Positions 35,951 to 44,013 of a stretch of 44,013 nt of DNA are shown one piece after another. Where the stretch lies: assembly GCA_947631305.1 (NCBI GenBank), contig CANRKV010000002.1:1-44013 (forward strand). The letters run 5' to 3'. The translations under genes were made by a program, and so were the position numbers. The notes below the pieces were generated by a model, which saw nothing but the letters and a program-made list of their open reading frames with translations, searched no databases and was not told the DNA's origin. Numbering within the stretch: the stretch's first letter is position 1; the number at the start of each line of letters is the position of its first letter. The stretch is from an uncultured Jeotgalicoccus sp. (GTDB taxonomy: Bacteria; Bacillota; Bacilli; Staphylococcales; Salinicoccaceae).

Positions 35951-37534
35951 TTGACGAATGATGACAGCACTACGTCAAAGCAAAGTACAGATCCGGAAAA
36001 ACCGGAAAAATTCAATATGAAGCAGCTTGGCACTGTTTTCTGGGTGTCGACAGCGATAATTCTAGTTGTTTCGGCAATCGCCATGATTATCCCGGATCAG
36101 TTCCAGGCTGCTTCAGAAAGTGTCTATGCAACAGTTTCACAATACTTCAGCTGGTTTTTCCTGCTGGTAGTATTTGGGTTTGGAGTATTTCTTTTATTCC
36201 TGGCTCTTTCACCATACGGCCGTGTTAAACTCGGCGGCGATAATTCTAAACCTGAATTTTCATTCTGGTCATGGATCGGAATGTTATTCTCAAGTGGTTT
36301 AGGTGTCGGATTAGTTTTCTACGGTGTAGCTGAACCGATGGAACACTATATGAAATCACCATTCCTCGGCGGCCCTATTGAATCAGCAGAAGCTGCCAGA
36401 ATCGCAATGGGATATACTTATTTCCACTGGGGTATTTCACAGTGGTCAATCTTCGGTGTTGCGGGTCTTGCGATTGGATATTTCCAATTCCGTAAAAACC
36501 GCGATGGATTAGTATCAACAGCTCTCGAGCCTCTATTTGGTCTCGAGTATAATCAGAATGCCAGAAAAGCAATCGACATTCTCGCAATCATCGCAACGAT
36601 TACGGGTATGTCAACGTCAGTAGGTTTAGGTATTATGCAGATGGACGGCGGTCTCGATATCGCATTCGGTATTCCGTCAGGTCCGTTAACACAAATCATT
36701 CTAACTGCGTTAATGACAGGATTATTTATCTTCTCAACAATTACAGGACTTAAGCGCGGGATGAAATTCCTCAGCAGCTTAAACATGATCCTTGCATTGG
36801 TATTAACAGTATTTATTATGGCCGTTGGTCCGTTTACATTTATTATGGAAACGATTATTGTCGGCCTCGGTGACTACCTGACGAATTTCGTCGGCTACTC
36901 ATTGCGCCTGCAGCCTTATTCCGGCGAAGCCTGGGTTCAGGATTGGACAGTATTCTATTGGGCATGGGTAATCGCATGGAGTCCGTTCATCGGTTCATTT
37001 GTTGCACGTGTATCACGCGGACGCAGCATACGTGAATATGTAATGGGGATTCTTATCGTTCCGCCTATGCTGTCATTCCTTTGGGTCGGTGCACTTGGAG
37101 GTACAGCGATTTATTCTGATTTATTTAACAACACAAATATCGGGGAAGTCGTCTTAAATGACCAGACACAGGCGCTGTTCGCATTGTTCGATACATTGCC
37201 GATATCCTGGCTGACCTCAGCAATCGCGATTGTACTGATCTTTACATTCCTGGTAACATCAGCTGACTCAGCAACATTCATCGTTGCAGGAATGAGTATC
37301 GGTAATACGGATAATCCGCCTACCGGGCTGAAAATACTTTGGGGACTTCTCCTTGGTATCTTAACAATCGCATTAATTTTAGCAGGTGGTCTAACGAGTC
37401 TTCAGGCAGCTTCGCTGCTCGCCGGTCTGCCGTTCGCCATTATACTCATAATGATGATCGCATCCGTCTCCAAAGGACTTAGAAGAGAACCGAACGAAGC
37501 AATGAAACGTAGACAACGACGCAAAAAGTATTAA
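35951..37534 (+). CDS. BCCT family betaine/carnitine/choline transporter
   Basis: FSSGLGVGLVFYGVAEPMEHY, YFHWGISQWSIFG, FYWAWVIAWSPFIGSFVARVSRGRSIREYV; TTG start preceded by AGGAGG. Confidence 0.93.
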   Translation: MTNDDSTTSKQSTDPEKPEKFNMKQLGTVFWVSTAIILVVSAIAMIIPDQFQAASESVYATVSQYFSWFFLLVVFGFGVFLLFLALSPYGRVKLGGDNSKPEFSFWSWIGMLFSSGLGVGLVFYGVAEPMEHYMKSPFLGGPIESAEAARIAMGYTYFHWGISQWSIFGVAGLAIGYFQFRKNRDGLVSTALEPLFGLEYNQNARKAIDILAIIATITGMSTSVGLGIMQMDGGLDIAFGIPSGPLTQIILTALMTGLFIFSTITGLKRGMKFLSSLNMILALVLTVFIMAVGPFTFIMETIIVGLGDYLTNFVGYSLRLQPYSGEAWVQDWTVFYWAWVIAWSPFIGSFVARVSRGRSIREYVMGILIVPPMLSFLWVGALGGTAIYSDLFNNTNIGEVVLNDQTQALFALFDTLPISWLTSAIAIVLIFTFLVTSADSATFIVAGMSIGNTDNPPTGLKILWGLLLGILTIALILAGGLTSLQAASLLAGLPFAIILIMMIASVSKGLRREPNEAMKRRQRRKKY

Positions 37535-37552
37535 AATAGAAATAATGATTAG

Positions 37553-37581
37553 AACAGCGCTCAAAATAATTGAGCGCTGTT
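37553..37581 (+). terminator. Terminator after the BCCT gene
   Basis: AACAGCGCTCAaaataatTGAGCGCTGTTTAATTT hairpin. Confidence 0.8.
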
Positions 37582-37609
37582 TAATTTCGCATTTGTGAGG
37601 AGTAAAGAT

Positions 37610-38404
37610 ATGAAGATAGGAATCGACGCCGGCGGCACATTGATTAAAGTCGCCCTGTTAACAGACAGCGGCAGAACTTTTAAAAAGTATCCTGCTGCAG
37701 AAATCGACCAGGTTATCAGTATGCTGAACAGCAAACATGCTGATGATGATGTTTATTTAACCGGAGGAAAAGCCGAATATATTCAGGAGAAATTGAATTT
37801 CGCGGTGACTGCTTCGATAGAATTTGACGCAACATTCCGCGGTCTGACACAGCTTTTAAAAGAAGCGGATATGGATCTCGATCGTTATGTTTATTTAAAT
37901 GTGGGTACCGGGACGAGTTTCCACCAGGCTACACGGGATTCACAAAAACGCGTCGGCGGCTCCGGAGTCGGCGGCGGCACGATGATTGGTTTAAGCTATC
38001 TGCTTACAGGCATCGGAGATTTCGACACGATAATTGAACGTGCAAAAGACGGCATACGCGACAACGTTGATTTAAAGGTTCACCATATTTATAATGGCAG
38101 ACCTTCACCGATTCCCGGTGATTTAACTGCAAGCAACTTCGGACATATTCTTGATACACAAAAAACTGCCTCGATCGAAGATCAGCTGATTGCTGTCATC
38201 GGACTCGTGGCAGAGACCGTCACTGCAATGGCAATTAATTTAGCCGATGCATTCGAGACGAAAAATATGGTATTTATCGGTTCGACATTACTGGATAATA
38301 AAGTAATGACCGATATTATTTACAGATACAGCGAATTAAAGAATGCCCGGGCTTTTGTCGTGCCAAACGGAGAATACAGCGGTGCACTCGGCGCAATCAG
38401 CTGA
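37610..38404 (+). CDS. coaW: Type II pantothenate kinase (CoaW)
   Basis: MKIGIDAGGTLIKVALL..YVYLNVGTGTSFHQ..RVGGSGVGGGTMIGLSYLLTG; ATG preceded by GAGGAG. Confidence 0.92.
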   Translation: MKIGIDAGGTLIKVALLTDSGRTFKKYPAAEIDQVISMLNSKHADDDVYLTGGKAEYIQEKLNFAVTASIEFDATFRGLTQLLKEADMDLDRYVYLNVGTGTSFHQATRDSQKRVGGSGVGGGTMIGLSYLLTGIGDFDTIIERAKDGIRDNVDLKVHHIYNGRPSPIPGDLTASNFGHILDTQKTASIEDQLIAVIGLVAETVTAMAINLADAFETKNMVFIGSTLLDNKVMTDIIYRYSELKNARAFVVPNGEYSGALGAIS

Positions 38405-39104
38405 CCGCGATTACTTTACCCTCGTAATCAATAATTTTCATTTCACGTGAAAAAGTACTGGTAAGCATTCTTTCATTCACTTCTCTAACAGGCACTTTAA
38501 CTTCGGTTAAGGTGCCCGTTTTCATACATGTTACTGTATCTGCGTAACGAAGTGCGAGATTTAAATCATGCATCGCCATAATGATTACTTTATGCCTGCT
38601 TAAATCTTTCAGCCACTTCATTACCAGGTGCTGATAATTAATATCCAGTCCCTGTTCGATTTCATCAAACATCATTACCGGCTTATTTTCAAGATGAAGC
38701 TGCGCACATAAAGCACGCTTAAATTCACCGCCGCTTAAACTGTCAGCAGACGCATATTGAAACTTTTCCAAGCTGAATTTCCGAAGCGTCTGCTCAACAT
38801 CTTTTTGTGCAGGACTTGACGCGGCAGTCATTTTAATAAAATCTTCGACAGTAATTTGAAATGGTACATTCTGCTGGGGCAAGTAGCTGATATAATCCGC
38901 TGTCTTGTCGACCGGTTCATTATTTATCTCTAATTCACGGACTGTAATTACAGGTGTATTGTAGCCGGTAATACCGGTAAGTACAGAACTTTTACCGCTG
39001 CCGTTTTCACCGAGCAGCACATGTATGCCCGGTTCAAATTCAATGTCTTCTGCTGAGGCGCTGAAGCTGCCGTAATAGATGCCAAGCTTTTTTATATGGA
39101 ACAT
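38397..39104 (-). CDS. Orphan ABC transporter ATP-binding protein (FecE/FhuC-like)
   Basis: GENGSGKSSVLTGITG, LSGGEFKRALCAQ, MMFDEIEQGLD; no permease gene adjacent. Confidence 0.82.
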   Translation of the reverse strand: MFHIKKLGIYYGSFSASAEDIEFEPGIHVLLGENGSGKSSVLTGITGYNTPVITVRELEINNEPVDKTADYISYLPQQNVPFQITVEDFIKMTAASSPAQKDVEQTLRKFSLEKFQYASADSLSGGEFKRALCAQLHLENKPVMMFDEIEQGLDINYQHLVMKWLKDLSRHKVIIMAMHDLNLALRYADTVTCMKTGTLTEVKVPVREVNERMLTSTFSREMKIIDYEGKVIAVS

Positions 39105-39105
39105 G

Positions 39106-39522
39106 CTACAGCGCTTCGCCGTTTAATATTACTTTTAAATCGACATCTGCAACGAGTGAATGGACAGCAGAGCAGTATTTATCTTTTGATAAATCAGCGG
39201 CACGCTGCGCCTGTTTTGCTGTGATATCTCCATCGATTACAATATTCATTTTAATATGTTTATAGTATTTCGGTTCTGTCTCGGAACGTTCTCCGTCCGC
39301 TTCAATTTCAAGCTTCGTCACTTTTTCCATGTGATGTCTTAAAATGACGCCGATATCGATAGCCATGCAGCCTGCAGCACCGTGAAGAACCATTTCCATC
39401 GGTGACGGCGCTGATGCATCTCCGCCGGCAGCTTCATTCGCATCCATTGCTACTGTGTGCCCGGTCGTTTCCCCTGTCGATTCAAATTTCAGTTTTCCCT
39501 GCCAGTTTAAGTTAACTTTCAT
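39106..39522 (-). CDS. OsmC family protein
   Basis: MKVNLNWQGKLKFESTG..GGDASAPSPMEMVLHGAAGCMAIDIGVILR..KYCSAVHSL with conserved Cys pair; start trimmed. Confidence 0.88.
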   Translation of the reverse strand: MKVNLNWQGKLKFESTGETTGHTVAMDANEAAGGDASAPSPMEMVLHGAAGCMAIDIGVILRHHMEKVTKLEIEADGERSETEPKYYKHIKMNIVIDGDITAKQAQRAADLSKDKYCSAVHSLVADVDLKVILNGEAL

Positions 39523-39544
39523 GCTGATTTCTCCTCCGTTTAAA

Positions 39545-39889
39545 TTATTTTGTTTCCACTGCCTCATCAAATGCTTCCAGCGCTTTACCGCCGTATACAC
39601 TTGCCGGCCCGCCGCCCATAACAATTGTTACCGCAACGATATCACTGATTTCTTCACGCGTTGCACCGAGTTTAACAAGTTTATTAACATGGTTGCCGAT
39701 GCAGCCCTCGCATTTATCCGCGATAGCGTAAGTCAGTGCAACATATTCTTTCGTTTTCTCATCCAGCGCATTCGCTTTGTAGCCTTCCTGCTGCAGTTTT
39801 TTAAATGCTCTCATAAAATCAGGCTGCTCTTCCTGGATACGGCCCGTATTTTTTTGTGCTCTTTTATTAATTTCTTCAAAGTTCCCCAT
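39545..39889 (-). CDS. Carboxymuconolactone decarboxylase (AhpD-like) family protein
   Basis: ALTYAIADKCEGCIGNHVNKLVKLGATREEISDIVAVTIVMGGGPASVYGGKALEAF, with CxxC-xxxH motif. Confidence 0.9.
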   Translation of the reverse strand: MGNFEEINKRAQKNTGRIQEEQPDFMRAFKKLQQEGYKANALDEKTKEYVALTYAIADKCEGCIGNHVNKLVKLGATREEISDIVAVTIVMGGGPASVYGGKALEAFDEAVETK

Positions 39890-39915
39890 TTAAACACACC
39901 ATCCCTCAATATATT

Positions 39916-40062
39916 TTACTTAAAATGCAAAAAGAACCGCTTAGAGGCGATCCTTCTCTGACGGTATTTAATTAAGACAGCCGTATCACAAACTGCCATA
40001 AATACGCCGATCACCGTGTATGACGTCGTCGAGAAGATGATTCCTGCTGTGAATAACGTTAA
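39916..40062 (-). pseudogene. Possible relic C-terminal fragment of a small membrane protein
   Basis: Minus-strand open frame right after a TAA, without ATG/RBS: LTLFTAGIIFSTTSYTVIGVFMAVCDTAVLIKYRQRRIASKRFFLHFK*; TM-like segment plus basic tail. Confidence 0.4.
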
Positions 40063-40077
40063 TTAAGCAGATTGTCA

Positions 40078-40584
40078 TTATTTTAAAAAGTTCGCCATAT
40101 AAACTAAATCTGTATAGCCGTCAGCTAATTTCACCTGATTTTTTAATACAGCTTCTTCTTCAAAACCGAGTCTTTTATACAGCTTAATCGCACCCGGATT
40201 ATTAGCAAAGACTGTTAATATTACTTTCTCGATTTTTTCATTATTCTGTGCAAACTCTATCGCCTGCTCCACCATTTCGGTACCTGTTCCTGAGCCGGTA
40301 TATGCTCTTTGCAGACTGATTCCAAACTGTCCGATATGTTCGAACTTTTTCCGGTGATCCTGACGAAGGTTCAGCATGCCGATAACTGTATCCCCGTCTA
40401 CTGCTACGATACCCAAGTCATTAGGTCCGAGAGATTTTATCGTCGCTTCTTCTTCTTCGATTGTAATTTTTTTGTTTTCGATCGCTGTCGCCAGCGTATC
40501 CGGATTTTCTGCTGTCACAAGTTTTTTATGTTCAATAATACTGGCAGCATCCTGTACTTCCATTTTACGAATTTCATATGCCAT
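40078..40584 (-). CDS. GNAT family N-acetyltransferase
   Basis: LQRAYTGSGTGTEMVEQAIEFAQN..VILTVFANNPGAIKLYKRLGFEEEAVLKNQVKL. Confidence 0.88.
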   Translation of the reverse strand: MAYEIRKMEVQDAASIIEHKKLVTAENPDTLATAIENKKITIEEEEATIKSLGPNDLGIVAVDGDTVIGMLNLRQDHRKKFEHIGQFGISLQRAYTGSGTGTEMVEQAIEFAQNNEKIEKVILTVFANNPGAIKLYKRLGFEEEAVLKNQVKLADGYTDLVYMANFLK

Positions 40585-40668
40585 TTGTGCTAACTTCCTT
40601 TCTGGATTGACTGTTTACTCTTCACAAGTATAGTACATTCAGAAAGCTGTTTTAAATTTTGTGCTTAC

Positions 40669-41199
40669 TCACCTGATAAACACCGCACCGTAAACCAGTC
40701 CGATGACAATAACAAGTGCGGGATGAATTTTAACGACCTGCAGCAGAATAAACGACAGGATAATTAAAAAGACTGTATGGAATGTCCCTGATACTTCGAG
40801 TGAACTGAACAGGAAGTCTACGACGATAACACCAAGCAGAATTGCAATCACCGGCCGAATTAACAGCGTCAATGTTGTGAATTTGTTCGTGCCTTTCATT
40901 TTATATAACACTCCTGCAAGGAATATCATTAACAGGAGTGACGGCAGTACACTCGCTGATATCGCGACGATACTGCCGAACACACCGCCGGCTTCATAGC
41001 CGATGTATGCACCCATCTTCGTTAAAATAGGACCGGGAAGTGCATTACCCAGTGCAAGTACTTCCGCAAATTCCGCAGTGGTCATCCATTCATACGTTCC
41101 AACTACTTCACGTTCAACGAGCGGGATGGAAGATGGTCCGCCTCCGTAGCCTAATATGCCGGGGATTAAGAATGCTAAAAATATTTCCAGATAAATCAT
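40669..41199 (-). CDS. Chromate transporter half protein
   Basis: FLIPGILGYGGGPSSIPLVEREVV..LALGNALPGPILTKMGAYIGYEAGG; ChrA domain, paired with the upstream half. Confidence 0.88.
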   Translation of the reverse strand: MIYLEIFLAFLIPGILGYGGGPSSIPLVEREVVGTYEWMTTAEFAEVLALGNALPGPILTKMGAYIGYEAGGVFGSIVAISASVLPSLLLMIFLAGVLYKMKGTNKFTTLTLLIRPVIAILLGVIVVDFLFSSLEVSGTFHTVFLIILSFILLQVVKIHPALVIVIGLVYGAVFIR

Positions 41200-41753
41200 G
41201 AGACACCTGCTTTCTTACCGCTCTTTTGCAGCAGACTGAAAACGATAATAATACCGATCACAATCGCAGGATGGATATTCAGCACTTCTAATATAATCAT
41301 CATACCGAGCGTAAATGGAATTAAAAACTTCCATGTCGCTGCTTTTTTAGCAGTTTGCATAAACTCTGCAGTCAGTACCGCCAGCATGACCAGTACGACA
41401 GGCACTACGCCTGCGCTCATACCCTGTACCCATGCAAGGTCTTTAAACTCAGAAAACAGCGTGAGCAGCACTGTCATTAAAATCGCTGTCGGTAATATGA
41501 TGGCAACGAGCGCGTTAATAATGCCCGGCCAGCCTTTCAGCTGATAGCCGATATAACCCGCTATTTTAGTAATAATCGGACCTGGCAGCACGTTCGCAAT
41601 GGCCAGCACATCCTGAAAATCTTCATTAGTCATCCAGCGGTATTTGTCGACGACTTCTACTTTAACGAGCGGAATGGATGCCGGTCCGCCTCCGAAACCC
41701 AATATGCCCACTCTGAAAAACACCATAAATAATTTAAAATGCATGACTCTCAC
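41196..41753 (-). CDS. Chromate transporter half protein
   Basis: FRVGILGFGGGPASIPLVKVEVVDKYRWMTNEDFQDVLAIANVLPGPIITKIAGYIGYQ; 4-bp overlap with the next gene. Confidence 0.88.
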   Translation of the reverse strand: MRVMHFKLFMVFFRVGILGFGGGPASIPLVKVEVVDKYRWMTNEDFQDVLAIANVLPGPIITKIAGYIGYQLKGWPGIINALVAIILPTAILMTVLLTLFSEFKDLAWVQGMSAGVVPVVLVMLAVLTAEFMQTAKKAATWKFLIPFTLGMMIILEVLNIHPAIVIGIIIVFSLLQKSGKKAGVS

Positions 41754-41768
41754 CTCGCGCTATGTAAA

Positions 41769-41796
41769 AAGTGGATGGTAATAATACCAGCCACTT
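41769..41796 (-). terminator. Terminator after the SEC-C gene
   Basis: Minus strand AAGTGGCTGGTattattACCATCCACTTTTTAC. Confidence 0.75.
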
Positions 41797-41801
41797 AGTT
41801 T

Positions 41802-42842
41802 CTAGACTGCTTTGCCGCAGCACTTTTTATATTTTTTGCCGCTGCCGCATGGACATGGATCGTTGCGGCCGACCTTAACTTCTTTAACAATTGTTTTCTG
41901 ACCAATATCCGCTTCACTTTTTCCGCGGTACTGGAAATGGCGCGTCTGTTTCACAACATCACGAATCATTTCAAAAAATTGATTTTCGTCTGTCTCTGAC
42001 TGGAACGTATGCCCGAGATTTTTTATTTCCCCGGAAATATCTTCACGCTTGCGTCCGCTGATAATCATGCGAAGCACGTGCAGATACAATTCGTAATCGG
42101 ATGCAACGTCGGTATTCAGATGTTCCGACACCCATTTTTTTAAAGACTCATGTGCAGCTGATTCATCGATATACCCCGGATTGCTGAATTTGATAAACTT
42201 GCCGAATTCAGGCTCGTAATATTTATATTTCTGCTGGGTATTCCGGATAATTTCATACTGCTCATTCGTCATATCATCGATAATGAATTCTTTGTTCTTA
42301 TCGTTAATCGTAATAACATAAGGTGAGGCGCTCACCAGGTCCACGACTTCTTCAATCGTGACATCCATCCCGTAATATTTTTTAAATAAATGAACGATTT
42401 GTTTGAATTCAACGACGCCGTACAGATGCAGTGCAGAACGTATTAAATTCAGCTGCCGCTGTACTGCCGTCCGGGCTTCCCGGTTTTCTTCAGTATCCAC
42501 TGTATCAAACTTTTCGAGCACTTCATCGATAATAAAAAAACTGTCTTCGTCATTAAGCGATTCATAAGCGTGGCCCATTATATATAATCCGTAAACATCT
42601 GTCAGACTGAGGTTCTCTGCGTACTCTTTGTCCGCCGCTCCCTGTTCCCAGCTCGAAAGTGCTGCATCATCGCTGTACAGAAATGCATACTTAATTACAT
42701 CATCATTCAGCAGATTTCCTCTGATTCCTTCTATTAATCCGTCTTTATCCAGTGCTTTTTCATTTGTCACTCCGGTATTAACCGCGAGCTGATAAAGGTC
42801 TTCCAGATCATACTTTTTTAAATAAGCTGCAGTGTTTGTCAT
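41802..42842 (-). CDS. SEC-C motif (YecA-type zinc-binding) domain protein
   Basis: C-terminal [23 protein letters not shown]; helical N-terminal part with no domain I can name. Confidence 0.85.
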   Translation of the reverse strand: MTNTAAYLKKYDLEDLYQLAVNTGVTNEKALDKDGLIEGIRGNLLNDDVIKYAFLYSDDAALSSWEQGAADKEYAENLSLTDVYGLYIMGHAYESLNDEDSFFIIDEVLEKFDTVDTEENREARTAVQRQLNLIRSALHLYGVVEFKQIVHLFKKYYGMDVTIEEVVDLVSASPYVITINDKNKEFIIDDMTNEQYEIIRNTQQKYKYYEPEFGKFIKFSNPGYIDESAAHESLKKWVSEHLNTDVASDYELYLHVLRMIISGRKREDISGEIKNLGHTFQSETDENQFFEMIRDVVKQTRHFQYRGKSEADIGQKTIVKEVKVGRNDPCPCGSGKKYKKCCGKAV

Positions 42843-42966
42843 CTTTAACGACTCCTTTACTGAACTGTTGGTAATGTAATTTTATCATACATGATGAAAT
42901 ATGCTAAAATTTAGGCAGTATCCAGACATCAAAAATATTAACTGAAGATAGGAGCTTTTATAAATT

Positions 42967-43818
42967 ATGAAGGCAATTGCTCTCGATTTAGATGGTACAG
43001 TTTTAAATAATGCCGGTGAATTTCCCGACTCTCTCATAAAAACTTTAGAGGAGGTTCACGATAAAGGTCTTAAAATCATTATTGCAACCGGACGTTCTTT
43101 GCAGATGATTCATAAAAAAGTGCCTCATGACGTTCCTGTTGATGGCTATGTCGGTGCCAGCGGCATGACTGTCCATCACGGTGACACGCTCCTCGCACGT
43201 ACTGCATTTACTAAAGAACAGGTTGAATTTGTACTGTCAAAAGTTCGTGAGAATGAAATTTACTACGAAATGACGACGGGCTCGCATGGCGGGCCGTACA
43301 CATTTAATATGGACCGCGATTATTCTGTAAATGATCTGACACAGACGCCTGATGCGACTGTGCTCGAATATGAAAACATTGGCACTGCAAGCACGCTGAA
43401 CAGTTCAGAACAGTGGATTGATGAAGACGGCATTGACCGGACAGATATTATAAAATTTTACTTTTTCAGCAATAATAAAGAAAAGCTTGAACGCTGGTTC
43501 ACGCTGCTGAATAAAGAATTTACAACTGATGCCGGCTATCAGATATACCGTACATCTAACCACAACTCTGAAATTATGGTTTACGGCACGGATAAAGGTA
43601 CCGGTCTTCTAACACTGCTTGAGAAAATGAATATTTCCATCGACGATGTTCATGCCTTCGGTGATTCAATGAATGACATCCCGATGTTTAAAATTGCCGG
43701 GAAATCAACTGCAATGCAAAACGGTAATGAAGACGTAAAACAGATCGCTGATGATGTTACTGAATTCAGCTGTGATGAAGACGGTCTTGAACAGTATTTA
43801 AGAAAAAATTACTTATAA
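42967..43818 (+). CDS. Cof-type HAD superfamily hydrolase
   Basis: MKAIALDLDGTVLNNAGEF..IIIATGRS..GDSMNDIPMFKIAGKSTAMQNG. Confidence 0.93.
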   Translation: MKAIALDLDGTVLNNAGEFPDSLIKTLEEVHDKGLKIIIATGRSLQMIHKKVPHDVPVDGYVGASGMTVHHGDTLLARTAFTKEQVEFVLSKVRENEIYYEMTTGSHGGPYTFNMDRDYSVNDLTQTPDATVLEYENIGTASTLNSSEQWIDEDGIDRTDIIKFYFFSNNKEKLERWFTLLNKEFTTDAGYQIYRTSNHNSEIMVYGTDKGTGLLTLLEKMNISIDDVHAFGDSMNDIPMFKIAGKSTAMQNGNEDVKQIADDVTEFSCDEDGLEQYLRKNYL

Positions 43819-44013
43819 TAATTTGTCTTCATCCCTTATGGATTTTTTGATCGGCATGTACCAGACATGGCCTTCCATTAATTCCATAGGGGATATTTCA
43901 TGTGCACCGTCTGTTAATTTCACGCTGACATTTGCCCCTTTGTTTTCGAGCATTCTTTTAAGCGTATAGGACTCTCCTGCTGTTGCCACTGTATCCTGTG
44001 CTCCGGCAGTCAG
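43813..44013 (-). CDS. C-terminal part of an alpha/beta hydrolase (carboxylesterase/phospholipase-like), truncated by window edge
   Basis: Own translation: LTAGAQDTVATAGESYTLKRMLENKGANVSVKLTDGAHEISPMELMEGHVWYMPIKKSIRDEDKLL*; GAQDTV (Asp) and DGAHEIS (His) fit the catalytic C-terminal region. Confidence 0.65.
   Translation of the reverse strand: MTAGAQDTVATAGESYTLKRMLENKGANVSVKLTDGAHEISPMELMEGHVWYMPIKKSIRDEDKLL

Overview
This is a 44 kb chromosomal window of mostly core genes, nearly all on the minus strand. Gene order and protein sequences point to a Staphylococcaceae member, probably a halotolerant Jeotgalicoccus/Salinicoccus/Macrococcus-like lineage (inference only). In window order it contains: a TPP-riboswitch-controlled thiD-thiM-thiE operon (thiE truncated by the window edge); an ABC-2-type exporter pair; a secreted 2xLysM + Rpf/transglycosylase-like protein; an SSB paralog, ywpF, fabZ, an EpuA-like gene and murA; a DUF1146 gene and the complete F1Fo ATP synthase operon (atpIBEFHAGDC); wecB/mnaA, upp, glyA, ywlG, rpiB, ywlE, ywlC, prmC, prfA; rpmE2, rho, glpX, murZ and fsa/tal; an ectoine/hydroxyectoine-type ABC uptake system (ehuBCDA); pyrG and rpoE; GNAT, BCCT and coaW genes; a CMD/OsmC/ABC-ATPase cluster; split chromate transporters; a SEC-C protein; a HAD hydrolase; and the 3' end of an alpha/beta hydrolase. 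I saw no CRISPR array, tRNA, rRNA or transposon. The most interesting structure not explained by genes is a 41-bp-period tandem pair of hairpin units between glpX and rho. Next are paired perfect WalR-like boxes upstream of the LysM/Rpf gene, a hairpin between atpE and atpF, a strong hairpin/attenuator inside the ehu operon, and a relic membrane-protein fragment near 40 kb. The pyrG leader matches the CTP-sensing reiterative-transcription attenuator known from B. subtilis. I did not find convincing evidence of a wholly new multi-gene system.
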